A stretch of DNA of 64,000 bases from Callipepla californica brunnescens (Eukaryota > Chordata > Aves > Galliformes > Odontophoridae): positions 34,915,733 through 34,979,732 of the forward strand of contig JALIRH010000002.1 in NCBI GenBank assembly GCA_023055505.1, in the 5' to 3' direction. The notes under the pieces were generated by a model. That model saw nothing but the letters and a program-made list of their open reading frames with translations, was not told the origin of the DNA and ran no database searches. The first letter of the stretch is position 1; each line of letters starts with the position of its first letter. Made by a program: the position numbers and the translations under genes. Shown piece after piece: positions 51,002 to 63,400 of the stretch.

Positions 51002-51720
51002 TAGCGAGGAATTTCAAACCGCTTCGCCCGCCCCGCCGCCGGATCCCCGAGGGAGCGGGCACGGAACCGGCTCCTCTCCCCCGCGGCACGCAGCCGGCGG
51101 CTCCGCCCGCCCCCTCCCCACGGGGAAGCGCCCGGAGGGATGAGCCCCCCGCCCGCCGCGGGGTTGGGGGGGGTCCGCAACAAGAGGGGGAGCGGCTGCG
51201 GGGCGGTGCTCAGCCCCGGGCCCCGCCGCCCCCACCGAACCCGGAGCCGCGGCCCGGCCCGCTCCGGCGCCGCGCCCCGCCGCTCTTACCGTCCTCGGCG
51301 GCGCGGCGCGCAGCCTCCCGCTGAACAGTGAGAGGCGAAGCCGCGGGGAAAAGCGGACAGCCGGGGCCGAGAAAGCCACCGCCGCCGCCAGCGGGAGGAG
51401 GAGGAGAAGAAGGAGGGGGGAGGCGGAGGATCGGCCGCGGAGGGGAGGAGACGGGGGGCGGGCGAGACGAGGGGCCGGCGGCCGGCGCTTCCTCCCGACA
51501 CGCCGCCGAGTGGGGCCGGGCCGGGACGCGGGGCCCTCCCAGCGCCGTCGGGCCCGGGTCTGTGCTGGCTCGCCTTGCTCGCACCGCGCGGAGCGGCCCC
51601 GCCGCCACCGCCGCCTTTGTTCGGCCGAGGCGCGGCCGGGCGCTGAGCCCTAAGCCCCGCCCGGGGCTGCTCCTTCGGCCGCGGGCAGCGCGGCGTTACC
51701 GATGTTAATTTGGGTCTGCG
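50880..51720. promoter_or_regulatory. CpG island promoter
   Basis: About 0.85 kb of very GC- and CpG-dense sequence in an otherwise AT-rich window, densest from 51010 to 51700. It contains many GC-box words (ggggcgg, ccccgccc), ETS-like ttcctc/ggaag sites and no TATA box. This is typical of a broad housekeeping or developmental vertebrate promoter. ORFs of 60-130 codons on both strands here are compositional. Splice donors on the minus strand at 51290, 50800 and 51738 indicate transcription leftwards. Divergent transcription to the right is possible. Confidence 0.85.
51290..51500 (-). other. First exon candidate of a leftward gene, donor at 51290
   Basis: In the core of the island the minus strand has GAGGACG|GTAAGAGCGG, the best donor in the region. 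The upstream sequence is proline/arginine/glycine-biased in every frame. One frame with an ATG (starting MAAGPLRAVRARRAS, from 51608) stays open through the donor, so a coding first exon is possible, but a 5' UTR exon is equally likely. The right edge is arbitrary because the start site is unknown. The gene's identity cannot be read from this exon. Confidence 0.5.
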
Positions 51721-51737
51721 ATGAAAGCCCCGCTCAC

Positions 51738-51835
51738 CTGTGCCAAGCGCTGCTCGGCGTCCAGCGTTGAAGTCAACCCACGCGCAGCGCCTCGGCTGCC
51801 TGTTTATGCCCGGGGAGCTGAGTGCTGACTGTTCT
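51738..51835 (-). other. Upstream alternative first-exon candidate, donor at 51738
   Basis: TTGGCACAG|GTGAGCGGGG on the minus strand is a near-consensus donor just right of the CpG core. The exon to its right has no long frame and would be untranslated. Together with the donors at 51290 and 50800 it suggests alternative first exons of the same leftward gene. Confidence 0.4.
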
Positions 51836-51851
51836 GTTAAATTAACTTGTG

Positions 51852-51907
51852 GTTTTTTTCCCTGCTCTCTCTCTCATTCTCTCTTTTTTTTTTTTTTTTT
51901 TTTTCAG
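51852..51907 (+). other. Long polypyrimidine tract ending in CAG (acceptor-like), with 21 T
   Basis: About 50 nearly pure pyrimidines, including T at 51884-51904, end in CAG|AGG on the plus strand. It would make a strong acceptor for a rightward transcript from the CpG island, but no good plus-strand donor or continuing frame is seen. It may just be simple sequence. Confidence 0.4.
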
Positions 51908-52104
51908 AGGGTAAAATAACACTGTGAAGACTGTTTTCTTAGCGTTCTGCTCCTGGCAGCCACCAAGAACTGTAAAACTGATCTCAGATACACCTTTCTC
52001 CCGTTGTCTGTGCGCATCGGTTTTCTTTCGAACGTTGTCACGCAGTCACCAGGGAAGGAATTCTCCTCCTCCGCTCTGCGCTGCTGTGGCCTCACTTCCA
52101 GCAC

Positions 52105-52555
52105 TCGGTGCAGGTTTGGGCTGCAGAGAAGACAAAGAAAGCATCCAAAGGAGGACTGCAAAGATGGGGAAGGATTTAAAAGGCAATATGTGTGAGGGGT
52201 GGCTGTGCTCCCTTGGTTTGTTCAGCACAGAACAGAGGAGCTGAGGGGAGGCCTGATGGCGGCTGCTGCTCTCACATGGAGTGGAGGGACAGCACTGAGT
52301 TCTGCTCTGTGTGACAGAGACAGGGCCCGAGGGAACGACGTGGAGCTGTGTCAGGGGAGGGGAAGGCTGGATATCGGGAAAAGGTTCTTCACCAGAGGAC
52401 GGTGGTCATGGCCCCAAGCTGTCAGAGCTCAAGGTGTGTTTGGACAACACTCTCAGACATAGGATTTGAATTTTTAGTGATCCTGCGTGGAGCCAGGATT
52501 TGGCATCAGTGATCAATTGAAGGCCCTACCAAGTTGGGATGTTCCATGGTTTGCC
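52105..52555 (+). mobile_element. CR1 LINE 3' region, plus strand
   Basis: Ordered CR1 segments: 'ggaggactgc-aaagatgggg', 'cagaggagct-gaggggaggc-ctgatggcgg', 'acgtggagct-gtgtcagggg-aggggaaggc', 'tctcagacat-aggatttgaa' and the tail 'gttccatggt'. The lineage differs from the 54.7-kb copy (it has the 'ctcagacata' and 'gtgtggagcc-agg' type segment). ORFs at 52199-52462 and others within it are artefacts. Confidence 0.88.
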
Positions 52556-54690
52556 CATTGATGTACACGTATAGTTGCTTACTGAGCTGTAAGCACCTTG
52601 TGAAAGCAAACCCTTCACACCTCTCCACTGCTTGTTCTGTAACAGCACTGCAACATTTCTTCCTCTGATTTCAGCTCATCATGTTGACTTAGGTCAACAC
52701 AGGCTGTTCCTTTTACAATAGTCGAAAGGAAAGGATTTTCCCTTGCCCACTTCTCACTTAGAAGGGGCTTAGAAACTCCTGTATTGAGATCTTTTCCAAA
52801 GGTCAATTATACTTGAGTCATCTGAACAGAAGTGGTTCAATCTACAGGACCATCTGCAATGAGACCTTTTAATGAACTGGTGACAAACCAGAAGTAGGCT
52901 ATACCAGGTTGTTAGGACCAGGGGGCTCCTTGGCAGCCTTCTTTAAAAATTCTTTTCCCCAGTGGTCATTAGTAACTCCATAGAGCCCCAGCAGTCCCAT
53001 GGTTCCACGTAGAAATCCCTGATACTTGCCCAGAGCGCAGTGGCCTCTGCTTTACCTCAGCTCAAGGGTCAGGACAGCACAAGGATTTTGGAGCCAGGCT
53101 GTTCAGATTGTTTAGAGCCAACCAGACACTTTGACATGCCACTCCTGATCAAAACAGAGGCCTACCAGTACTTATTCCAGGACAATACGCTAACATTTGC
53201 CAAACAGCACTTCTGTTGGACGTTCCCTTCCTGATGAAGCAAAAGCTACGCTCTTTCTTACAGTACTGACTGGTAACGTTTTCACACCCGTTCATCACAT
53301 GATGGATAGCTTTATTAAATTATGCCACACAGCAGCTGCTGCCTCTGGGAAGAAGTATGGAATAATACAATTAATATCTCACCCTTTAATTTTAATATAG
53401 CTACTAAAATATTCATTCTCATCGTCAAGATTAGTGACAGCCTCTGTCTCAGACAAATGACCATCCCATAAAAGTACTGGCTGAAGGCAAACCGTAGACC
53501 CAAGTTAATGATGAGCACCCAGGGACTTCATCACGTTCCAAGTCATTTTAATGAAACCAGCACTTTGAACCCAGGATGACATTCGAGGGCACCATAAATT
53601 ATCCTTGCACATGGAGATTTGTATTTCAGGATGCCATAGCCTCTACGAACAAGTGGTGTCTGAGCCAAGGACTAATTCTGTGGACATGCATGTACCTGAT
53701 TAAGCTCATCTAATTTCTTAAGGAGTAAAATAAAATGTGCGTAAGAAATGGAGTTTTCTGGAACTGTGCTAGGAACCTTTGGAGGTGGTCAGAAAATTAT
53801 CCTCTTCCAGACTTATTTCATCTTTACACTTATCTAAGAACAGATGGTTACAAAATGAATTCATTTTGTTGGTCCATTAAAATGTTTCACAGCCTACAAA
53901 AGGTTTTGAGAAATGGGGTTTTAAAGATCCAGCTACTGATCAGAACTGCCTTCCTAGGCCCAAATTCTTACAAGAATAAAGCATTTGTCACTCTGATCAG
54001 CAGGTTTACTTGGAAACAGCTGACACTGCTTAAAATAAAATTGTGTTAATTAACACAGGTTCTCAAGGTCATGTTGTAACAGTACAACCCACAGTGCAGA
54101 CAAGCTCTGTCCACCCAAACAATGTGTTGCTTTTATTTGTGCACCTTCAACCTGCCACCAACAGCAAGTCTGCATCTCACTGCTGCTTCTGAACCTTCAG
54201 CCTGCTTGTGTTCAAAGGGAATTTTGCTTGCACTTTGGCTTACATGTGCCGCTTGCAAAGCAGTGAGCAGAGGGAGGAAGCAGTCACCTGCTGTATGGAC
54301 AGCCAGGGTTAAATGAGCTCATTTCCCTTTGGTTAGTACTCTGAGCCTGGTTGTGGGATGTTTGGGTTTTGGATCTTGTCTGCTTGTGTAAACACAAGCG
54401 TAACGATCAAAATACATTTCAGCATGCAGACTGCTTCCACAGACGTGGAGGGATGACCTGAAATCAGCTGCGTCCTGCCGCAGCTGCACCAACATTTTCT
54501 TTAGTGTACTTGCCCTGGGTTAAATCCATGAGTGAAGCATGTACGTGCTGTCTGATCCCAGCCTGGTCCACCTCTTCTGCCCTTGCAGTTCCCTCAGCTA
54601 CACCTGCTGAGGTGGAGTCTGGATGGCTGAGAAAATCACAGCTTCAGCTATCACAGCATGCACATCACTGAGCTGAAGCTGAACATGCAC
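52556..54690. other. Unique non-coding sequence
   Basis: No recognised gene or repeat. Small frames (for example plus 53735-54049) are unsupported. Confidence 0.5.
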
Positions 54691-54694
54691 GTTC

Positions 54695-55305
54695 AACAGC
54701 CATGTCCTGGGCTGCATCCAAGCAAGCATGGCGAGCAGGATGAGGGAGGTGATCCTGCCCCTCTACTCTGTGCTGGTGCGCCCTCACTTGAGATACCACA
54801 TCCAGCTGTGGAATCCTCAGTACAGGAGAGGCATGGACCTGTTGGAGCATGTCCAGAGAAGAGCCACAAAAATTGTCCAAGGGGTGGAACACCTCTGCTG
54901 TGAGAACAGGCTGAGAGTGCTCGGGCTCTCCAGCCTGAGGAAGGGAAGGCTCTGGAGACCTGATAGTGGCCTTTCAATATCTAATGGGGAGCTGTAGGAA
55001 GGAGGGGGACAGATTCCATAGCAAAGTCAGTTGCAATAGGACAAGGGTAAATGGTTTCAAACTAAAAATACAGGAGGTTCAGATTGGTTATAAGGAAAAG
55101 GTTATTTTTACTATGAGTGGTAAGGCACTGCAACAGATTACCCAGAGAAGTGGTGGATGCCCCGTAACTGGAGACATTCAACTTCAGACTGGACCAGGTT
55201 CTGAGCAACCTAGTCTAGCTGCAGATGTCTCTGTTAATTGCAGGAAAGTTGGACTAGGTGGTCTTTAAAGGTCCCTTCCAATTCAAACAGTTCTGTGATT
55301 ATAAA
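54695..55305 (+). mobile_element. CR1 LINE, longest copy here, plus strand
   Basis: About 610 bases collinear with the CR1 3' end: the end of ORF2, then the 3' UTR with 'gataggacaa-gggtaaatgg'-type and 'gagaagtggt-ggatgcccc' segments, and the tail 'ggttggacta' ... 'cccttccaat-tcaaacagtt-ctgtgatt'. Truncated at the 5' end. Confidence 0.92.
54728..54997 (+). pseudogene. Remnant of CR1 ORF2 (C-terminal end of the reverse transcriptase polyprotein)
   Basis: The plus frame reads LYSVLVRPHLRYHIQLW, then a segment resembling 'LLEHVQRRATKIVQGVEHL', then RLRVLGLSSLRKGRLW. These match the conserved C-terminal tail of CR1 ORF2. The catalytic reverse-transcriptase motif (YxDD) and the endonuclease domain lie upstream and are missing, so the copy is dead. 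The ATG at 54728 is not a true start. Confidence 0.8.
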
Positions 55306-57050
55306 TCCCATTGACTGGTGTTTCATAAAACAGGACTGAATTCTCTATGTCTGATCCCCAAAACACACAGCTGCTCGCACTATCAAGGTGGCATAAGACC
55401 CTGTAGTCCTATATCTGAACAGTGGGGAGTACTTTTTTACTTTAATAAGCTCTGTCAAAAATATTTACATTCAGTGATCTACATGTTATTGGGGCCTTAT
55501 TTGAAATTGAGGTAATGGTAAAGGACAGATGTCAGTCAGGCTCACCATCTGCTTGGTGTTCAAAAGCCATTGTGTTAAGCAAGAAGCAAAGCCCAGAACC
55601 CTTCCTAGCTCCTTGAAGTTCAGCACTTCAGAGGACTCAGCACTTCATTGTTATCTCTTCTCAGTCACTGCATTCTCCCAATCAACTTGAACATGGCAAT
55701 ATTTAGGATCGAGCACAAGGCATTCATTTTGTTCTGTTTTCTCTGTGTTCACCTTGGGCATTACCTACAAGGCTGTTACAGCTGTGTTTACTCTTCAATT
55801 TCAGGAGGTGTGTGGAGGTAACCCCAGCCAAAACAGAGGAGCCAAAAGGTGTGAGGACATGACTACATCACTTGACACATTGCCTCAACCCATGCAAGCA
55901 GGGAAATAAAGACGTGGCTGCTCTTTTTCCCTGAATACACAGGGCCATTAAAGCTGAGCCAGACAGATATCAGTTCTTTAATTAGGCTCGTCCTTTGCAA
56001 TGCCCGAGGAAAATTGTTACAAGAAATACCATACGATTGCCCAAGAACAAATGAGATATGATTTTAAACACCCTTTATTACTAACATTGCATAAGCATTC
56101 TAACAATCAAATCTAACAGTTTGTTATCATAGACGCAATCCTTTTGGCATAGAAGCAGCAAGATGAATAGCAAGTCCTATCTGTTCTCAGCAAATAGCTG
56201 CTTGCCTTTGTAAATAAAGCTGTCAGGAGTCATTCTCCATACACATTTGCAAATTGCATCCATTGGCTATGTATCTTGTGGCTTATTTAATATGCTGGCA
56301 GAGGAATGTTACCCACATATCCCTGTCACTGCCAAGGAGCAGGCACCTTGGGAGCTATGGCTTGAATCCACCCATTCCTCATACCGACCCCTGCTGAGAA
56401 GCCTGCTCATTATCTAGTTTACAAACATTCCAACCTAGCATGGAAACACACTCCAAGAGTGTTTGCTTTGATTACTCCATTAAACAAGGATCACATAACC
56501 TCAGAGGAAGTGATTAAATACTTATTTTAGTCCTAAACCTGTTATGGAGAGTAAGAAACCCACATCTCTGAACATCCTTCATCGCTGAACATTCTTGCTT
56601 TCTATATGTATACCTGTCATTGTTTTGCACTGTCAAAGGGCACTCTGTTACACCTCATGTATGTGACACTTTGCCAGTCAGCCTGCTGTGCAGAGCAGAG
56701 CTATGCCTCCTCGTCCAAGTGTCAGCATCCTGCAGGAGTTCACTTCAACTCTTTGTGTCCCTTTAACTGCGTGATACAGTAACAATATTGCTTACTTCCC
56801 AGAGAAAGAGAGTAAAGTAGTTGAGGTGTGCTCTGTGCTCTAGAAATACTGAATAAGCTGAGCCCTGTACAATTTCAGGGGTCTTTCTTTGGCATTTCTT
56901 GTTTTTTGAGGTCTATTTAGTCTGCATTGTACACAAAGAGGAGAAAATTGATCATCGACAGCACTTTGAATAGTAAGAATTACCTTTTTATAACTTCTAT
57001 ATTGCAAAAGTATCTGTATCTCTTTAATAGTAATGTCTGAAGAAGTGAGT
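55306..57050. other. Unique non-coding sequence
   Basis: Nothing recognised; AT-rich with no coding frame. Confidence 0.5.
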
Positions 57051-57051
57051 A

Positions 57052-57412
57052 TCTTCTGGAGAAAAGGAGGTTCAGGGGAGACCTTGTCGCTCTCTGCAAC
57101 TCCATGAAAAGAGGTTGTAACAAGGTGGGAGTTGGCCTCTTCTCCCAGGTAACAGCAATAGGACAAGAGGTAATGGTCTTGGGTTGCACCAGGGGAGGCT
57201 CAGTTTGGGTATTAGGAAAGAACTCTTCTCAGAAAGTGATGAGGCATTGGCACAGGCTGTCCAGGGAGGTGGTGGAGTCACCGTCCCTGGAGGTGTTCAA
57301 GAAACATGTGGATGTGGCACTGAGGGACGTGATTAGTGGGCATAGTGGGGATGGGTTGAAGGTTGGACTGGATGACCTTAAAGCTCTTTTCTGGTTATGG
57401 TTCTATGATCTT
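57052..57412 (+). mobile_element. CR1 LINE 3' end, plus strand
   Basis: Segments 'gaggttcagg-ggagaccttg', 'tcgctctctg-caactccatg', 'cagcaatagg-acaagaggta-atgg', 'ggcacaggct-gtccagggag', 'gtggtggagt-caccgtccct', 'ggaggtgttc-aagaaa', 'ggttggactg-gatgacctta' and tail 'ttctatgatc-tta'. A relatively well-preserved copy; the 141-codon plus ORF at 57104-57529 is CR1-derived. Confidence 0.92.
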
Positions 57413-60400
57413 AAAATACTGATATGTGAAGTGTTGCAATTTTGTTTGTACTTCTTACAATGTAGGTCCATTTTTCATACGAAACCATCTATTGTGCTAA
57501 TTTTGACATTTTTCATTAGTGATACATAATAAACTAATGCCATTTCAACTGAGAATTCTAATTAGTTGCCAGTAACACAGCATAGTCCCTTGTAATTAAA
57601 ATTTCTGTGTGTGAGGAGAACTGCCTTGTTCTCATTACGAGGCCTAAAACCACAGAGCATCGCATTTCTCGTTATTCTACCAGAGGAATGTACGAGCACA
57701 GTAATGACTGCATTAGGGAACGGCACATAACAACAGAATCAATAACAGATATAAAATGTGATGACACTAAACTGCAAGGAAAAATTTCTCCATAGAAAAG
57801 CCTCCCTCCTGCTTCTATTATTACCCCCCCAGTGCAGCTCTCTGGCAGTGACACAGCTCTTGAGTACCCGACAAGCATCTCATCTAAGAACAGTGGTGGG
57901 GAGTGGTGGCATCGAGGGAGGGCTAGATCAGAATGGGAGATGAGAAAGATTCAGCAGTTCCTGCATCAGGCCATAAACACCATGGGAGAGGCTCTATGGG
58001 AGTTGTTTATCGCCTGTTGCATGGCTCTCTCCTTTAATTACCAGAAGCTTTAATATCCAAGATGAGCAGAGGTTGGACAGTATTGTCAAGTGTGACTGGG
58101 CTGCAGTTCAGTGTGAACAAAACCAGAAGTTGCGAGTTCTGATTTCAGGTTTTCATCATTGCTAAAGCAGATCTGGTTTTATTTGACATGTTGAGGTGAA
58201 GCTCTGAAACAACATGGGAAATAGCACAGTCTCCTCAAGGATTAAACATGCTTTGGATTGATAGAGCACTGATCCAAGCACTATTTGCTCTTCTGGAAAA
58301 AAAAATGTATTCTTGCTATAGCCCTTTCTAGAGACGTCTTATTTTTTTTTTGTCAGAAAAGAAGACCACAAGTGGTTAAGGAAAATGAAGAACTATTAAA
58401 GGATGAGTGAGAAACGAGTTATATGAAGAAATGAATAATTTACTATTTAAATAACTTTGTTATATCAGAATAAAGAAAATACTAATTATCATGTTTATTT
58501 CGTGGTATCTATTGTATTTGTACAATTTTATGAGATCGGGCCAATTGTACCTAAGTGATTGCAATCAAAGCCTCACACTAACGGATTGAGCAAAAATCTC
58601 AATCATGGGCCGAGGAGTAGGGTCACACACATGAAACCTCTTAGGACCTTTATAGCTATGTGCAAGCTTTTTCTTTTTAAGAACTTTGCCTGCAAGAATT
58701 CTTGCCCTGAGCAGGCTTTTTCCCAATCTTTTTCAGTCTATGGGAAGATGGTGGCAGAAAGCCAATGGATTTAAGTTGCACATGAGGTCTGACCCTGCAC
58801 CCCAGCTTGTGCCTAGTCCTAGTAGGGTGCTGAGTAAACTGCACTGATGTCTCTCTGCAGTGAGACTATCACAGAGAGACTATTTAAACATGAACATGAA
58901 ACTATCCCACCTCCAATAGCTTGCATTTTCCTTCTCACTTGGGTTCTCCACTGGGAGCAGCTCAGTACAAGATGCTGTTATTAACTCTCTAACGTACATG
59001 TGCCACGCCTCTGCCCAAGCACTCACCCTCAGTGTTCCTCCAGCGTGGCTCCCAGACACCACTTCCACCCCCTGCCCACTTTCAGCAGTGCAGCAATCAC
59101 CCTGGCAAGGGCTAATTTAAAAAGATCCTCCCATGCTGCTGCATTGAAACAGCTTAGAGGGGGTTGCCACGTCCTCCTGCATGACCCACGCTTATATAGT
59201 GCATGTGGGTGGTGACTGTGTCCCTGTCTGTGCTGGCTCATCTGGGAGCTTCTTTTGACAGCTCACACATGAAAGGTTTTGTTATTTTTTGAAGTGTAGT
59301 GGTAGAGATGTTACACTTTGGACCAGAATGTCAGCAGAGGCTCTGCAGGGATGCGAGCATTGAAACTGACAAGCAGTGAATAACTGATATCAGGCATAAC
59401 TAATAGTTGTGCCCTGACTTTAGCATGTTATTTAAAAAAAAAATAAATCCAGTCTGTAAATACAGTCTACAGTTGTTAGCTTGAAAGGAGGGGAAAGGGA
59501 TACAGAAATAATACAGATGGTAGATTAGGAGATATATAAACATACAAATGGATCAAAACTGCTACAGAATTGTAAGAAGAGAATTGAGGATGAAAGTAAT
59601 CACATCGTTACAAAGGAGGAAGGAACTAAGAAAGTGTTTGCAAACTTTGAATTATTGTATACAGCCAATGACTTGAGAACCCCAGGCAGTAAGGGCACTG
59701 TGCTAAAGTCCTATGGGCTGTGAGACATTCTATTTTGAAAATTAGCAAGAAATCTGTGAAGGGACTTTAAATACTGAGAGTGAGTGGGTGGGGCAGTGGG
59801 TACTTGCAGCTTAGATGCAATTTGGATGGCGATGAAGTCGCGCTGTAAGACAAATATTATCTTTAACCACCACGGGAACAATGCAGTTATTTCAGCAATA
59901 GAAGAGTTATGCAAGGGAAAGACATTTGAATGAACTTGTGGGCCTCTTTCAGTGGTTGCAGTGAAGCTGATGACTGTATTTTCATTCAGACTTGTTGCTT
60001 TTCTTTGTTAATCGTCTGTAGAACAGGAATGGTGATGAGAGCAATAAGCTGGAAGGTGGTGTGTACTTATGTTGTGCTCTTTCTCTACACACTGCCCATT
60101 TTATTTTCTTTGAAATCAGGAACAGTTGTAATGTAGCAGGGCACAAGTTTGTAACATCACTGAGGTATTTTCCAAAAGGAAAGATTTTACATCAGATAAC
60201 CAGAAGAGAGACAAGGGGCTCCCAGAACAGCTCAGTGTATGAAGTAGAGCATCTGCTATCACAGTGTGGCCTCATCCCCCTTGCACAACACTGACATACC
60301 AGAGTTGTTGGGTAAATCACCATGTCAGTCTGCACACTTTTTTAACACACTGAACACAGTAGCAGGAGAAGTATATGCATCAGCATGTTTAAGTGTCACA

Positions 60401-63400
60401 AAACATGGAAGAACCATACTGTTCATCCACCGGGAAAAAAATATAGGATTTTAATTTTGTATTACAGAACTGGAACATCAACCGTTGTGCTGCCGTACTA
60501 TTCTTACTCAGCTGTATCAGAAAAAGCCATATGTTAGGTTTCTGAATGGGATTGAGACTGGGCTGGGTGCCGTGGGGCAGTGGCTGTGATTAGCTTAGGT
60601 TCCCAAGCGGCCACAGGTGCTAGGCAGCTTCCGAAAAACAGATGCTGGCGTTTTTACAGCTGTGAGTGAAGATACCACCTCTGAAGAAAATGACCTCTGT
60701 GCTGCTCTTCCTGGTGTTGTATAAATATCTGCTATTTCCTCTATTCACAGGACCTCTGCAGAAATGATGTGATAAAGTTTGGAAATGGTAGAAAGGAGAT
60801 CTTGAGTAGAAGGCACCATACATTGCTAGGTACTTAGCACAAGTAGTGCATAATAGGTTAACCAAAGGGGTAATACAGTGCTTAACTGGACGTCGTGTGA
60901 AGCTATGAAAACCTTCATTTCACACCACATAGATTAGTTGTAGGTACTTGGTAGAAATGGCAACACTTTGTAGAATTATCTTTAAAAATGTGTGCAAAAG
61001 AAATAGAATAGTTCTCACAAAGAAAGGAATGCCTTCTAAAGGGATGGTGTACTGTCAGAGTCATATGATAAAAACTGAAAGTATAACTTGCAAGCAAAGT
61101 GTAGCTTGCAACAAACTCTTGGCCATAAAAAAAAGTTATGTTTTCTTTGTTTTCCGAAGTTCCTGGAAATACTCCTGAAGAAATTCCCTGCTCACCAAGT
61201 GGGAGTATTTTATTAAAGTTGCCATATGCTGGGATATATTCTGTCTAACTTGTCGTACGTTTTCTATCGACAGTGAGGAGATTTTATGTGAATAAAATGA
61301 TGGGAACTACTGGTGCATGTGAAGAAAGCAACTTTTTTTCTGTCGTACACCCTGTTGCAAAAGCCTTAATACAATTCACAGCTGCACCAAAACCACTGTG
61401 CAGTGATTAATGGTATATTGCTATTGAGTATGCATGGAACTTTACTGACAGTCATAATTTCTAATTTTACAGTGTTTATTAAAGATACCAAGCACAGCCT
61501 CAGTGCAGAACAGCTTCCCTTTTCAGAAATGCCTCAGACTTAATTAATTTTTGGTTCATGCTTTCAGTGATAGGCTTCCACTACCGCCCAAGCATTTTGC
61601 CTAGTTCTTACCAGGTGCATGTAATATTCATAATTAAAAATACAGACAGAACACTGTTACCCTTTTGGGAATTATTTGTTTGTTTTTAAGGCTGCAGATT
61701 CTAATTTAAGCATGTGTTCAAGAGCCGCATACGTCTTTAAATAGGTTCAGTGCTACAGCAAGGAAAGTTTCTTCAAGCATATGGAAAAATGTTAAGAAGG
61801 CTGCACACTGCAGATTCCAGGGAGAGAAATAAACAAGTATTCTCACCTATTAACGCTGATGACTTTTACTTATTATAAGTCATTGTGAGTTAAACTCTAC
61901 TTTATTTAGTTTTACAAAGCTGTTATTAATTTTTTGTTCATGAAAGGAAGTGTTGCTGGATTCTCCTGACTCAGTAATAAATTATTACTTGTTTGCTGTT
62001 TTACAATACATATTTTCAATAGCACAGAAGCACACCTGTGTACTTAGGTAATAAAAATTTCCATTTAAAAAAAGCTTAAAGGGGATCTCAAATCTATCTA
62101 ACATCCCTGTCACTTTGATAATGTGGGGAGATTTCCCATGTGGGTGCCAGCTGTCCCTTGTACCATGAATTTCAGGGCAGGGTCCTCTTGCTAGAACAGG
62201 ACAGCTCAGGTTTGCACAGGCTGGGGGAAGGACATTGGGAGCAATGTGCTCTGTCCTTTGCCTTTCCATTACACTGGAGGTTGATTTGTAGCAACATCGA
62301 CTTTGTTCCACTAGAATAAATATACCGGACAGAAAACATTGCTACAGCTGTCGAGTGTGTTGCATTTAGTCCCTAGTGGGGTTTGGAGAATCATAAAGCA
62401 TATAATATGAGATTGGATAATATACAGATGCCAAACAGTTGTTGGTGCTTTAGCAAGTCCCATTCCTGAGTGAAAATGAATTAACATTCCACTGTGTTTC
62501 GGGCCTTCATGTGTCTGGCTTGATACCCTGTTAAAGAAACTAAAACAAAACTGTTCTGTCAAAGTGTGGATCTGATTTACAAAGAGCAGGTTCCACACTC
62601 ATTATGAAGCAGACACAGCCTCTGGTTACAAACAGTAGACTCTGGTCAATCAGGAAAGAGAGCAGAAACTCTAAGTCACCAAAGAATCAGAAAGAAAAGA
62701 TTATGGGTCAATATCTTTTTGTTTCTGTAACATTACTATAATAATATAGTAATCTACAGACTTCCTTTAAAGAAATGTTACAAAAAAAGTTTTGGATACT
62801 TTAATCTAGCTGCATATTTATTGATCTCTCTTTTGATTATGAATAATGGTAGTCATGTGTCTTCAGCATTTCCCTGCGCCCAGACAGCTCAGAACAAGGT
62901 GCTGCAAGCAGAACAGAATCTCTCACAGCCAGCCAGAGAGCTGGCCAAAGGGGCGTTCACAACAGTGGTGTAGAATAATAGAGCTTCCACTGTCTTCACC
63001 CTTTGCTTTGTGTCTTCTGCACTTTTGTTCTGGAGACATTGGATTAGGGTTTCTTCAAGTAAATCCCTGGCAGATATCCCATGAAAGAAGGGACTTCCAA
63101 GCGTCAAACATATTTCTACTTCCCTGCTTAGGGGGAGTCCCATCCTTGAGGGATTTCTTGCTGCTGCATGACTGCCAGTGATGCCATCCAGGACAATGGC
63201 ATGTCACAGCGTGTTATTTGTCCTGTTGTTGTGGCACTGGTTAAGAGTAAAAATGTTAAAAGCAGCCATTGACTTCAGCACTGTAGGTGACATCTTTCCT
63301 TCTTTCAGTGATACCTTGTTCCATTTTTTGCATCTATTTATCAGAATAACACAGTCTTAGGATTTATTACCATTTGTCACTGAATCCTGTCCTATTTTAT

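Noticed and set aside
51014..51708. Long ORFs on both strands in the CpG island (60-132 codons)
   Set aside because: Stop codons are rare in very GC-rich DNA. All are Pro/Arg/Gly/Ala-biased and overlap each other on both strands. Only the minus-strand frame running through the donor at 51290 is kept, as a possibility within the first-exon call.
52199..52462. 87-codon plus ORF beside the CpG island
   Set aside because: Lies wholly inside a CR1 copy.
57104..57529. 141-codon plus ORF
   Set aside because: It is CR1 3' UTR sequence that happens to be open.
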